Shown: one piece after another, positions 25,846 to 34,640 of the stretch
How positions within the stretch are numbered: the first letter of the stretch is position 1
Layout of the letters: the number at the start of each line of letters is the position of its first letter
NCBI RefSeq assembly: GCF_000702165.1
Contig: NZ_JNKU01000011.1
Location: forward strand, 1 to 57,985
DNA: 57,985 nt
From: Sharpea azabuensis DSM 18934
GTDB taxonomy: Bacteria; Bacillota_I; Bacilli_A; Erysipelotrichales; Coprobacillaceae
Reading direction: 5' to 3'
The notes under the pieces: generated by a model
Databases searched by the model: none
What the model was told of the DNA's origin: nothing
Seen by the model: only the letters and a program-made list of their open reading frames with translations
Position numbers and translations under genes: made by a program

Positions 25846-27003
25846 TAGATCTGTTTGTCCCATTAGTTCACTTGCATGAGCAATGCAATCATCATTTTGG
25901 ACAAGAGCCATTCTGACAAATCCTTTGCCATGTTTTCCAAATGCTGAGCCTGGGACGACAAGTACACCCGTCTTGTTGAAGAGATCATAGGTAAATTGTT
26001 CATCATCTTGATGATAATGGTCAGGTATTTTTGCCCAGACAAACATGGATCCCTTAGGAACATCAATATCCCAGCCGATTTCCTTGAATCTTTCAAGCAA
26101 GAAGTCACGGCGATGACGATAGGCTTCTCTTGTTGTTTCAACGCATGACTGATCGCTTGTGATAGCAGTGATTGCTGCTTTTTGAATAGGAATGAACATG
26201 CCGTAATCGAGATTGGATTTGAGTGTTTTAATGAGGCTGATAATCTCTGCATTACCAATCGCAAAGCCCACTCGTGCTCCAGCCATGCCATAAGTCTTTG
26301 ATAATGAGTTGAATTCAATACCAATATCCTTAGCACCTTCATATTCTAGAAAACTATGACCAACCCCTTCAAACAATAATTCACTATAGGCATTATCATG
26401 AAGAACGAGAATATCATACTTTTTCGCAAAGGCAATAAGCTTGTGATAAAAGTCTTCATTAGCAATTGCACATGTTGGGTTATTAGGATAGGAAACAATC
26501 ATGAGCTTAGCTTTTTTGGCATCATCAGGATTGATGGCATCAAAGTCAATGAGATAGTCGTTTTCTTTAAGCAAAGGCATGTAGACAACTTTTGCGCCTG
26601 CTAAGAGCGGTCCATCTCTGAAAATAGGATAACATGGATCTGGTACGAGAATGACATCACCATCATCAACAAGCGTCATAGCCAGATGGGATAAGCCTTC
26701 CTGTGAGCCGAGTAAGCTTGTCATTTCACTTTTACCATCGATGTCAACGTGATAACGACGTTTATACCATTGTTGTACGGCATCCTGTAATTCAGGCAAG
26801 TCAGTAATCGCATAGATATAGTTTTTGGGATTGCTTGCTTCCTTACTTAAGGTATCTAGAATGGCCTGGTGAGGTGGGATGTTTGGAGCCCCGATGCTTA
26901 GATCAATGACCTCTTTACCTTCTTTTAGTCTTTTAGTACGCATATGAGCGAGTGTGGTGAAAATACTTTCACCAAATAGATTCATTCGATTTGATTTATA
27001 CAC
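25831..27003 (-). CDS. PLP-dependent aminotransferase, class I fold
   Basis: About 390 residues. The PLP lysine is in SLSKTYGMAGARVG, the N-terminal IDLSIGAPNIPP and the middle YPNNPT and DNAYSE motifs are in place. It resembles the DapL/PatA/AlaT group of Firmicutes that act on amino acids such as alanine, aspartate or LL-diaminopimelate; substrate cannot be fixed. The frame opens at a TTG at 27045, but a GAGGAAG ribosome site lies inside it; a GTG at 27003 (giving VYKSNRMNLFGESIF) fits both that site and the family N-terminus best. Confidence 0.88.
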   Translation of the reverse strand: MYKSNRMNLFGESIFTTLAHMRTKRLKEGKEVIDLSIGAPNIPPHQAILDTLSKEASNPKNYIYAITDLPELQDAVQQWYKRRYHVDIDGKSEMTSLLGSQEGLSHLAMTLVDDGDVILVPDPCYPIFRDGPLLAGAKVVYMPLLKENDYLIDFDAINPDDAKKAKLMIVSYPNNPTCAIANEDFYHKLIAFAKKYDILVLHDNAYSELLFEGVGHSFLEYEGAKDIGIEFNSLSKTYGMAGARVGFAIGNAEIISLIKTLKSNLDYGMFIPIQKAAITAITSDQSCVETTREAYRHRRDFLLERFKEIGWDIDVPKGSMFVWAKIPDHYHQDDEQFTYDLFNKTGVLVVPGSAFGKHGKGFVRMALVQNDDCIAHASELMGQTDLFKKA

Positions 27004-27160
27004 ACATTTCACTTCCTCTTCTTTTATTTCATTATTATCTTGCAATTATCATAAAAAAGCAAAATAAAATTTATTAAATAATTCGGATAATGGTATTTTT
27101 ATTGGAAACAATTTAAGAATTTGATAAAATTTATGTATCTATTTTTAAGGAGGACATGTT

Positions 27161-27820
27161 ATGCGTGTATTAATAGTTTCATCAAATAGCCATCTTCAAT
27201 CGCATCTCACACAAGAAATAAAAGTCTTCCTCCCTGAAACAGTCGTTGATTGTTTCAGTCACTTATCATCCTATCAAAGAAGTGAAATGAACTACCACCT
27301 TGCATTTCTTGATTTAGCGGATGATGAAGAACTCTTCTTTGCCTGCCGATTATTGAAAGTAGGCGGGACAAAGAGCGTTATTATAAGAAAAGGATGTTTC
27401 TCCAATCTCTATCGGACATGGGAAGCCGATTATTTTCTTAATCCTGACCTTGATCTTTATGAATTGCGTCATATTCTTGCTGCAGTCAATAACAAGCTGT
27501 TGCATGCTGTTCCTTTATCTACAGCCCTAGGTAAAGTGAAGATTAATCCGCGAAGCATTATTGAGATTGTGAAACATGATGGCCAATCTACTTTCTATAC
27601 TACAAATAACCATCTAGATGTCAGTACCCATCACTTAAATAAATTCTTACAGACCAATCCCTGTATTGTATTGCGTGTTAATCGCAGTCAATATATTAAT
27701 TTGCATTATATTGAAAGAAGAAAGGGGAGAACGCTTTATCTCTATAATGGACATATTGCGAAAATTTCCAACAAGTTTATTCAAGAAAACATATTCTTTT
27801 TAGATGTGTATAAGAATTGA
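27161..27820 (+). CDS. LytTR-domain protein with degenerate receiver
   Basis: 219 residues. The C-terminal LytTR DNA-binding domain (about 120-215) has SIIEIVKHDG, VLRVNRSQYINLHYI and the closing basic segment. The N-terminal 110 residues have receiver-like layout, but the acidic pair after the first strand is replaced by SSN, and the conserved lysine near strand 5 is missing (YFLNPDL). One aspartate in AFLDLADDE could be a remnant of the phospho site. It probably works without classical phosphorylation. ATG follows AAGGAGG. No kinase gene is adjacent. Confidence 0.85.
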   Translation: MRVLIVSSNSHLQSHLTQEIKVFLPETVVDCFSHLSSYQRSEMNYHLAFLDLADDEELFFACRLLKVGGTKSVIIRKGCFSNLYRTWEADYFLNPDLDLYELRHILAAVNNKLLHAVPLSTALGKVKINPRSIIEIVKHDGQSTFYTTNNHLDVSTHHLNKFLQTNPCIVLRVNRSQYINLHYIERRKGRTLYLYNGHIAKISNKFIQENIFFLDVYKN

Positions 27821-27822
27821 CA

Positions 27823-27851
27823 TTGTCAAAAGCCATATTACATGGTAATAT
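27823..27851 (+). promoter_or_regulatory. Promoter of the ZTP riboswitch and purine locus
   Basis: TTGTCA at 27823 and TAATAT at 27846, spacer 17 bases; puts the start near 27858, at the first base-paired element of the riboswitch. Confidence 0.7.
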
Positions 27852-27855
27852 ACTC

Positions 27856-27955
27856 GTGTCATACGACTGACGGAAGTGGAGTTTACCACAGGGAGTATTG
27901 ATTGTTGAAGAGCCGACCGTCTGGGCCACCCCCAGGACGATTGAGCTCTTTTTTT
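27856..27955 (+). promoter_or_regulatory. ZTP (pfl) riboswitch
   Basis: The two conserved halves of the pfl motif are present: CGACTGACGG with GTGGA...ACCAC and GGGAGT (27864-27896), and the second half GCCGACCGTCTGGGC (27912-27926). The expression platform is a terminator: AAGAGC pairs with GCTCTT around CGTCTGGG/CCCAGGACG, then seven Ts, which would trap the ligand-binding half. ZTP binding frees transcription. Location before fhs and purine genes is the standard context for this class. Confidence 0.93.
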
Positions 27956-27995
27956 GGTTTTAACGAAAGTGTTTAGTCGTTCTATAGAATTGTAT

Positions 27996-28001
27996 TATAA
28001 T
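27996..28001 (+). promoter_or_regulatory. Possible second -10 element downstream of the riboswitch
   Basis: TATAAT at 27996 lies between the riboswitch terminator and fhs, with only a poor -35 (TTTAGT at 27972, spacer 18). If active it would give riboswitch-independent basal transcription. Confidence 0.3.
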
Positions 28002-28028
28002 GGGAATGAAAAAAGGATAGGTGAGATT

Positions 28029-29699
28029 ATGTTAACAGATGTTGAAATTGCACAAAGTACAGAAATGGAAAACATTAAAGATGTCGCAAGTCGTATTGGT
28101 CTTAGTGAAGATGACTTAGAACTCTATGGTAAGTATAAAGCTAAGATTTCCCTGGATACTATTAAAAAAGTTGAAAATAATAAAGATGGTAAACTGATTC
28201 TTGTGACAGCAATTAATCCAACACCTGCTGGTGAAGGTAAGACAACAACAATGATTGGTTTATCACAGGCCATGCATTTACTCAACAAGAAGTCAATTGT
28301 TGCCATGCGTGAGCCTAGCTTAGGTCCTTGCTTTGGTATTAAAGGTGGGGCAGCTGGGGGAGGATATGCCCAGGTTGTACCAATGGAAGATATCAATTTG
28401 CACTTTACTGGTGATATTCATGCCATTACGACAGCTAATAACTTAATTGCCGCGATGCTTGATAATTCTATCCAGCAAGGCAATCTCCTCAATATTGATA
28501 CAAGACAGATTGTCTGGAAACGTTGTGTGGATTTAAATGACCGTGCTTTAAGACATATTGTTGTTGGTCTGGGTGGTAAGGCTAATGGTGTTCCTCGTGA
28601 AGATGGTTTCGATATCTCTGTTGCCAGTGAAGTCATGGGTGTGCTCTGTCTTGCAACAAGCCTTCATGATTTAAAGAGCCGTATTGCCCGCATGATTGTG
28701 GCTTATAATATGGATGGTGAACCAGTCACTGTTGATGACTTACATGCTACAGGTGCTGTTACACTGTTATTAAAAGATGCCATCAAGCCAAATCTTGTTC
28801 AGACTCTTGATCATACGCCAGTCTTTGTCCATGGTGGTCCATTCGCTAATATTGCTCATGGCTGTAATTCCGTCATGGCTACAAAGCTCGCTTTAAAGCT
28901 AGGTGATTATGCGATTACTGAAGCTGGTTTTGGGGCTGACTTAGGGGCTGAAAAATTCCTTGATATTAAGTGCCGTCAAGCTTCACTTCATCCTGATGCG
29001 GTTGTCATTGTTGCAACAATCAGAGCCTTAAAGATGCATGGTGGTGTGAATAAGAAGGACTTAGCTGAGGAAAATCTTGAAGCACTAGAAAAAGGTATTG
29101 AAAATTTAAAGAAACACATTGAAAACATTGGTAAGTTTGGTTTACCATCAGTAGTAGCCATCAATGCTTTCCCAACAGATACACATGCTGAACTAGAACT
29201 GTTGAAGCAGAAGGTTGAAGAAATGGGTGTTGAGGTTGCTATTTCAGAAGTATGGGCTAAAGGTGGAGAAGGCGGCATTGATCTTGCCAACAAGCTCTTA
29301 AACCTTCTTGAAACAAAAGAATCACATTATCATCCTATTTATGAACTTGACTGTTCCATTGAAGATAAACTGAGAACAATTGCACAGGAAATCTATGGGG
29401 CTGATGATATCATTCTGACAAAGAAAGTCATTAATAAAATCAAGAAATATACAGCCCAGGGTTTAGATCATTTACCAATCTGTATTGCCAAAACACAATA
29501 CTCACTTTCTGATGATCCAACATTGCTTGGAAGACCTCATGGCTTTAAAGTCACAATTTCTGATCTTATTCCAAATACTGGTTCAGGTTTCTTAGTTGCG
29601 ATTGCTGGTAGTATCATGCGTATGCCTGGTTTACCAAAGCAGCCAGCAGCTAATAATATGGATATTGATGAGAATGGAAAGATTGTTGGGCTATTCTAA
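28029..29699 (+). CDS. fhs: Formate--tetrahydrofolate ligase
   Basis: 556 residues, standard length. The ATP-binding P-loop [11 protein letters not shown] is at about 65-75, followed by the family blocks [23 protein letters not shown] and [10 protein letters not shown]. It joins formate to THF using ATP and makes 10-formyl-THF, the one-carbon donor for purine synthesis steps GAR and AICAR transformylation. ATG 28029 follows AGGTGAG; the frame is open 75 bases upstream into the riboswitch terminator and that part is not coding. Confidence 0.97.
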   Translation: MLTDVEIAQSTEMENIKDVASRIGLSEDDLELYGKYKAKISLDTIKKVENNKDGKLILVTAINPTPAGEGKTTTMIGLSQAMHLLNKKSIVAMREPSLGPCFGIKGGAAGGGYAQVVPMEDINLHFTGDIHAITTANNLIAAMLDNSIQQGNLLNIDTRQIVWKRCVDLNDRALRHIVVGLGGKANGVPREDGFDISVASEVMGVLCLATSLHDLKSRIARMIVAYNMDGEPVTVDDLHATGAVTLLLKDAIKPNLVQTLDHTPVFVHGGPFANIAHGCNSVMATKLALKLGDYAITEAGFGADLGAEKFLDIKCRQASLHPDAVVIVATIRALKMHGGVNKKDLAEENLEALEKGIENLKKHIENIGKFGLPSVVAINAFPTDTHAELELLKQKVEEMGVEVAISEVWAKGGEGGIDLANKLLNLLETKESHYHPIYELDCSIEDKLRTIAQEIYGADDIILTKKVINKIKKYTAQGLDHLPICIAKTQYSLSDDPTLLGRPHGFKVTISDLIPNTGSGFLVAIAGSIMRMPGLPKQPAANNMDIDENGKIVGLF

Positions 29700-29719
29700 T
29701 CTGAAAGGACTTACGTTTT

Positions 29720-31192
29720 ATGAAAGTAATTGATTTACTTGAAGGGCTGAATTATACGCTTGTTCAAGGATCACTTGATGGGGATGTTGAAGATATTGTC
29801 TTCGATTCCCGCAAAGCAAACAATACCAATCTCTTTATTGCCATGAAGGGGGCTAATGTCGATAGTCATCAATTTATCCCACAAGTTATTGAACAGGGCT
29901 GTAAAGTGATTGTTGTAGAAGAAGATGTAGATGTCACAAAGGATGTCACACTCATTAAGGTGGAAGCCTCACGCCAGGCGCTAGCCTATATGTCAGCTGC
30001 GCTCTTCCATCATCCTGCACGCGAAATGTGCGTCATTGGTATTACAGGTACAAAAGGTAAAACAACGACAGCACATATGATTTCTGCCATTCTTGAAGCA
30101 GCAGGAAAGCGTGTTGGAGTGATTGGGACAAGTGGCATTGAATATGCCGGTAAGGTTGAAAAGACTAATAATACAACACCAGAATCCTATGAATTACAAC
30201 AGACATTTAGAAAAATGGTAGATGCTGGGGTTAAATATCTGGTGATGGAATGTTCTTCCCAGGGCTTTAAGATGCATCGTACTGATGGCATTGTATTTGA
30301 TTATGGTTTATTCACAAATATTGAACCCGATCATATTGGTCCTCATGAACATAAAGACTTTAATGAATATAAATATTATAAGAGCCGTATCTTTGCCCAA
30401 AGCAAACAGGGCCTCATCAATATGGATGCTGATTATGCGGATGAGTTAAAGGATGGTGCAGCTTGCCCAATGACAACCTTTGCGATTGATCGTGATGCAA
30501 CATATCGTGCAAGCAATATGCATTATGTGCGTGAAGCGGACTTTGTTGGAGTAGAATTCAATGTCACAGGACAATGCCATCTAGATGTCAAGCTTGCCCT
30601 GCCTGGCAAATACAATGTCTATAATGCGCTATGTGCCATTGCCTTATGTGACATGCTGGGAATTGATGAAAATGCGATTCTTGAAGCATTGAAGAAAGTG
30701 GCAGTTGCTGGACGTATGGAAATTGCCTTTAGTAATAAAGACATGACTGTTATTGTCGACTATGCCCATAATGCCTTAGCGATGGAATCACTTCTTGATA
30801 CACTCAGACAATATCAGCCTCATCGACTTGTGGTTGTCTTTGGCTGTGGTGGCAATCGTTCAAAAGAGAGACGTTATGGCATGGGAGAAGTGGCAGCTAA
30901 GAAGGCTGATTTTTCCATCCTGACTGCCGATAACTCACGTTTTGAAAAAACGACAGATATTATTCAAGATATCAAGAGTACGTTAGTACCTCTTGGTGGG
31001 CAATATATGGAAATTGATGATCGCTTAGAAGCGATTGAATATGCATTAAGTCATCATGAAAAAGGTGACATGATTGCGATTATTGGTAAGGGTAATGAAG
31101 ATTATAACGATGTAAATGGTGTCAAAACACACTTTTCAGATAGAGAAGCTGTTGACGAAGCTGTCAAGAAATATCACTTGGAAAATTCATAG
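29720..31192 (+). CDS. murE: MurE-type UDP-MurNAc-tripeptide ligase
   Basis: 490 residues with the three Mur-ligase domains: N-terminal UDP-binding part (VFDSRKA), ATP P-loop GTKGKTTT (110-117), the carbamoylated-lysine region YYKSRIF, and the C-terminal amino-acid-binding domain. The specificity motif is DNSR (404-407): the arginine resembles the DNPR of meso-diaminopimelate-adding enzymes, with P changed to S, and differs from DNPA/DDPN of lysine adders. It lies 20 bases after fhs and 11 bases before purE, inside a purine locus. It could be the housekeeping MurE or a paralogue; the window cannot decide. Confidence 0.9.
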   Translation: MKVIDLLEGLNYTLVQGSLDGDVEDIVFDSRKANNTNLFIAMKGANVDSHQFIPQVIEQGCKVIVVEEDVDVTKDVTLIKVEASRQALAYMSAALFHHPAREMCVIGITGTKGKTTTAHMISAILEAAGKRVGVIGTSGIEYAGKVEKTNNTTPESYELQQTFRKMVDAGVKYLVMECSSQGFKMHRTDGIVFDYGLFTNIEPDHIGPHEHKDFNEYKYYKSRIFAQSKQGLINMDADYADELKDGAACPMTTFAIDRDATYRASNMHYVREADFVGVEFNVTGQCHLDVKLALPGKYNVYNALCAIALCDMLGIDENAILEALKKVAVAGRMEIAFSNKDMTVIVDYAHNALAMESLLDTLRQYQPHRLVVVFGCGGNRSKERRYGMGEVAAKKADFSILTADNSRFEKTTDIIQDIKSTLVPLGGQYMEIDDRLEAIEYALSHHEKGDMIAIIGKGNEDYNDVNGVKTHFSDREAVDEAVKKYHLENS

Positions 31193-31203
31193 GGGGTAAA
31201 CGA

Positions 31204-31689
31204 ATGAAAGCTGCAGTGATTATGGGATCTGCAAGTGATGCATCCAAGGTAGAAGGATGTATCCAGATTCTCAAAGATTTTGGTGTTGAAGTCAGTGTGA
31301 GAGCACTATCAGCACATCGTGCTCATGAGGCATTAAGCCAGTTTGTAGAAGAATGCAATAATGACGGTACAGAAGTCATTATAACTGCCGCAGGTATGGC
31401 AGCAGCCCTGCCAGGGGTTGTCGCAAGCCAGACAGTATTGCCTGTTATTGGTGTGCCAATTGCAGGAAGCAATTTAGATGGGATGGATGCTTTATTATCA
31501 ATTGTTCAGATGCCAAGCGGTATCCCTGTGGCAACAGTTGCGATTAATGGTGGTAAGAATGCAGCTTATTTAGCTTTACAGATTATGGCGAATAAGCATG
31601 CAAGCCTTAAAGAACAATTGTTGGCACATCGCAAACAGATGAATGAAGCTTGTCTTAAGACAAATGAAGAAATTTCTAAAAAGTATTAA
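31204..31689 (+). CDS. purE: N5-CAIR mutase / AIR carboxylase
   Basis: 161 residues with the PurE core: GSASD, SAHRAHEAL and SIVQMPSGIPVATVAI. Two positions differ from the common class I enzyme: AHLPG is AALPG (H lost), and the terminal motif reads GGKNAAYLALQI, closer to the PKNAALLA of class II enzymes that carboxylate AIR directly with CO2. No purK, the partner of class I enzymes, is in the window. Which class it belongs to is open. Next gene purC follows after 32 bases. Confidence 0.92.
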   Translation: MKAAVIMGSASDASKVEGCIQILKDFGVEVSVRALSAHRAHEALSQFVEECNNDGTEVIITAAGMAAALPGVVASQTVLPVIGVPIAGSNLDGMDALLSIVQMPSGIPVATVAINGGKNAAYLALQIMANKHASLKEQLLAHRKQMNEACLKTNEEISKKY

Positions 31690-31721
31690 TTTAACCAGGA
31701 GCCAAAAGGAGAGAGAAGACA

Positions 31722-32432
31722 ATGGAAAAAGGTAAATTATTATATGATGGAAAAGCTAAACAGGTTTATGCGACTGACAAAGATGATGAAATCATCATGC
31801 ACTACAAAGATGATGCAACTGCAGGTAATGGAGTAAAACATGATCAGTTTGCAGGCAAGGGTGTCTTAAACCATACCATTTCAGGTATTATCTTTGATAT
31901 GTTGACTGAAGCTGGTATTAAGACACACTTAATCAAGAAGCTTGATGATCGTGATGACTTAGTCAAGAAAGTAGAAATCTTCCCATTAGAAGTTATTGTT
32001 CGTAATATTACAACAGGTTCTTTCTGTAAGCGTACAGGCTGCAAAGAAGGCTTAGTTTTAGATAAACCAATCTTTGAAATCTCATATAAGAATGATGAAT
32101 ATGGTGATCCATTAATCAATGAAGATCATGCACGTGCAATGGGCTTATGTACAGAAGAAGAATATGAAGAAATTAAGAAAGAAACATTAAAGATTAACGA
32201 ACTCTTAAAAGAATTCTTCCTTTCATTAAATTTAAAGCTTGTTGACTTCAAGATTGAATTTGGTAAGGACAAGGATGGCAATATCTTATTAGCTGATGAA
32301 ATTTCACCAGATTCATGCCGTTTATGGGATGTTAATACAAATCAGAAATATGACAAAGATGTCTTCAGACAGGATATTGGTGATCTTATTGAAACATATA
32401 AAGCAGTTTTAGCGAGAATGCAGAATAAATAG
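31722..32432 (+). CDS. purC: SAICAR synthetase
   Basis: 236 residues, full length. Family blocks: LLYDGKAKQVYAT, DDATAGNGVKHDQFAGKG, the signature EVIVRNITTGS and the aspartate-binding DEISPDSCRLWD. Couples aspartate to CAIR using ATP. GGAGAGAG ribosome site before ATG; purM begins 9 bases after the stop. Confidence 0.97.
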   Translation: MEKGKLLYDGKAKQVYATDKDDEIIMHYKDDATAGNGVKHDQFAGKGVLNHTISGIIFDMLTEAGIKTHLIKKLDDRDDLVKKVEIFPLEVIVRNITTGSFCKRTGCKEGLVLDKPIFEISYKNDEYGDPLINEDHARAMGLCTEEEYEEIKKETLKINELLKEFFLSLNLKLVDFKIEFGKDKDGNILLADEISPDSCRLWDVNTNQKYDKDVFRQDIGDLIETYKAVLARMQNK

Positions 32433-32441
32433 GAGAGACAC

Positions 32442-33467
32442 ATGGATTACAAAAAAGCAGGTGTTGATATTGAAGCTGGTTATCAATCAGTGGAATTAAT
32501 GAAAAAATATGTCAAAGAAACAATGCGTCCAGAAGTCTTAGGTGGACTTGGTGGTTTTGCTGGTGCTTTTGATTTAAGCGCAATTAAAAACTACAAGAAT
32601 CCTGTTCTTCTTTCTGGTACGGATGGCTGTGGAACAAAGGTTAAGTTAGCGTTCGTGATGGACAAGCATGATACAATTGGTATTGATGCAGTGGCTATGT
32701 GTGTCAACGATATTGCATGTGCTGGTGGTGAACCACTTTTCTTCCTCGACTACATTGCTTGTGGAAAGAATTATCCAGAAAAGATTGCCACAATTGTCAA
32801 GGGTGTTGCAGAAGGATGCAAACAGTCTGAATGTGCACTTATTGGTGGTGAAACAGCTGAACATCCAGGCTTAATGCCAGAAAATGATTATGATTTAGCT
32901 GGTTTTGCGGTTGGTGTTGTGGAAAAGGATGAAATCATTGATGGTTCAACTATTACTGAAGGGGATGTTCTTCTTGGCATTGCTTCAACAGGTGTACATT
33001 CTAATGGCTTCTCACTTGTCAGAAAAGTGTTTGATATGAGCGAGGAATCATTAAATACGTATTATGATGAACTTGGCAAGACACTTGGTGAAGCCTTATT
33101 AGCTCCAACACGCATTTATGTAAAAGGCTTAAAGGCTTTAAAGAACAATGGTATCAAGGTGAAGGGCTGCTCACATATTACGGGTGGTGGATTCTTTGAA
33201 AATGTTCCAAGAATGCTTCCTGAACATGCGCATGCCTACATTCATAAGGGCAGCTATGAAGTGCCTGCAATCTTTAAACTGATTGCGAAAAACGGTCAGG
33301 TTGAAGAAAACATGATGTACAATACTTTCAATATGGGTATTGGGATGGTGCTTGCTTTAAAGAAGGAAGATGTAGAAAAAGCACAGCAACTATTAGCACA
33401 AACGGGTGATCAGAGCTTTGTGATTGGAGAAATCAAACAGGGTGACAAGGGAGTCACTTTATGCTAA
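32442..33467 (+). CDS. purM: AIR synthetase (phosphoribosylformylglycinamidine cyclo-ligase)
   Basis: 341 residues. The N-terminal DYKKAGVDIEAG, the SGTDGCGTK ATP segment, ALIGGETAEHPG and GCSHITGGGFFENVPRM blocks are all typical. Closes the imidazole ring of FGAM in an ATP-dependent step. The 3' end overlaps purN by 7 bases, showing translational coupling. Confidence 0.97.
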   Translation: MDYKKAGVDIEAGYQSVELMKKYVKETMRPEVLGGLGGFAGAFDLSAIKNYKNPVLLSGTDGCGTKVKLAFVMDKHDTIGIDAVAMCVNDIACAGGEPLFFLDYIACGKNYPEKIATIVKGVAEGCKQSECALIGGETAEHPGLMPENDYDLAGFAVGVVEKDEIIDGSTITEGDVLLGIASTGVHSNGFSLVRKVFDMSEESLNTYYDELGKTLGEALLAPTRIYVKGLKALKNNGIKVKGCSHITGGGFFENVPRMLPEHAHAYIHKGSYEVPAIFKLIAKNGQVEENMMYNTFNMGIGMVLALKKEDVEKAQQLLAQTGDQSFVIGEIKQGDKGVTLC

Positions 33468-34054
33468 ATATTGCGGTCTGTATCTCTGGAGGGGGTACAG
33501 ACCTTCAAAGCGTCATTGATGCCTGTGAGAGAGGGGAAATCAATGGGGCGATTAAGCTTGTCATTTCCAATCGTAAAAATGCTTATGGTTTAACGCGTGC
33601 GAGAAATCATGGGATTAAAGCTGAAGTGATCCGTGATGAAGATGCTATCTTAGAAAGATTTGCCCAGGAGAAAATTGATCTCATTGTTTTAGCTGGCTAT
33701 CTTGCTATTGTTGGGGAAAAAACCATTCAGACATATCGTAATCGCATTATCAATATTCATCCATCGCTTATTCCAAGTTTCTGTGGTCCGGGCATGTATG
33801 GCATGCATGTTCATAATGCTGTCTATAAGCGTGGGGTAAGATATTCTGGCTGTACGGTGCATTTTGTCACCGAAGATGTGGATGCAGGTCCAATCATTTT
33901 ACAGCAGGCTGTTGATATTTATGATGTGAAGTCTCCTGAAGAAATTCAGGAAAGAGTTTTAGAAGAAGAACATAAGATTTTACCAAAAGCAGTGCAGTTA
34001 TTCTGTGATGGTAAATTAAAAGTTGTTGATGAAAGGGTGGAAATCGAAGAATGA
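33461..34054 (+). CDS. purN: GAR transformylase (10-formyl-THF dependent)
   Basis: 197 residues. The catalytic N-H-D set is visible: IINIHPSLIPSF carries the asparagine and histidine, VTEDVDAGPII the aspartate. The N-terminal VCISGGGTDLQSVI binds the phosphoribosyl group. Uses the 10-formyl-THF produced by Fhs, encoded at the head of the same locus. Overlaps purH by 4 bases. Confidence 0.96.
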   Translation: MLNIAVCISGGGTDLQSVIDACERGEINGAIKLVISNRKNAYGLTRARNHGIKAEVIRDEDAILERFAQEKIDLIVLAGYLAIVGEKTIQTYRNRIINIHPSLIPSFCGPGMYGMHVHNAVYKRGVRYSGCTVHFVTEDVDAGPIILQQAVDIYDVKSPEEIQERVLEEEHKILPKAVQLFCDGKLKVVDERVEIEE

Positions 34055-34632
34055 AACGTGCATTAGTCTCAGTAACTGATAAAACAGGGGTCGTTGATTT
34101 TGCGAAAGGATTAGAAGCATTGGGCTTTGAAGTTGTTTCAACAGGAGGCACATTGAAGGCGCTTAAAGATGGTGGTGTAAAGGCTATTGGTATTGAAGAA
34201 GTGACTGGTTTTCCAGAAATTCTTGATGGCAGAGTTAAAACACTGCATCCAAAAGTTCATGGCGGCTTGCTTTATAAACGTGATAATCCTGAACATGTCA
34301 AGACAATTGAAGAAATGGATATCCATCCTATTGATTTAGTATGTTGTAATCTTTATGCCTTTGATAAGGCTTTAGAGAAGGGTGCTGACTTACCTGAAAT
34401 GGTTGAGAATATTGATATTGGTGGTCCTTCTATGATTCGTTCAGCAGCTAAGAATTTTAAGGATGTCTTGATTGTGACAGAACCAAATGATTATCAAGCA
34501 GTCTTAGATGCCATTAAGAATCACAATGATGATTTTAAATTGAGAATGTGTCTTGCCTATAAGGCATATAGTAAGACAGCTGCATATGATACAATGATTT
34601 CTCATTACTTTGAGACACAATTAGAAAAGTAG
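34051..34632 (+). CDS. purH: Stand-alone IMP cyclohydrolase domain of PurH
   Basis: 193 residues, against about 510 for bifunctional PurH. The whole N-terminal MGS-like cyclohydrolase domain is present and well conserved: ALVSVTDKTG, STGGTLKAL, TGFPEILDGRVKTLHPKVHGG, IDLVCCNLYAF and ENIDIGGPSMIRSAAKNF. The AICAR transformylase domain is absent, the stop is clean, and purD starts 9 bases later, so this is a designed short gene and not an obvious recent frameshift. AICAR formylation must be done by a separate protein encoded elsewhere. Confidence 0.93.
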   Translation: MKRALVSVTDKTGVVDFAKGLEALGFEVVSTGGTLKALKDGGVKAIGIEEVTGFPEILDGRVKTLHPKVHGGLLYKRDNPEHVKTIEEMDIHPIDLVCCNLYAFDKALEKGADLPEMVENIDIGGPSMIRSAAKNFKDVLIVTEPNDYQAVLDAIKNHNDDFKLRMCLAYKAYSKTAAYDTMISHYFETQLEK

Positions 34633-34640
34633 GTGACGAT

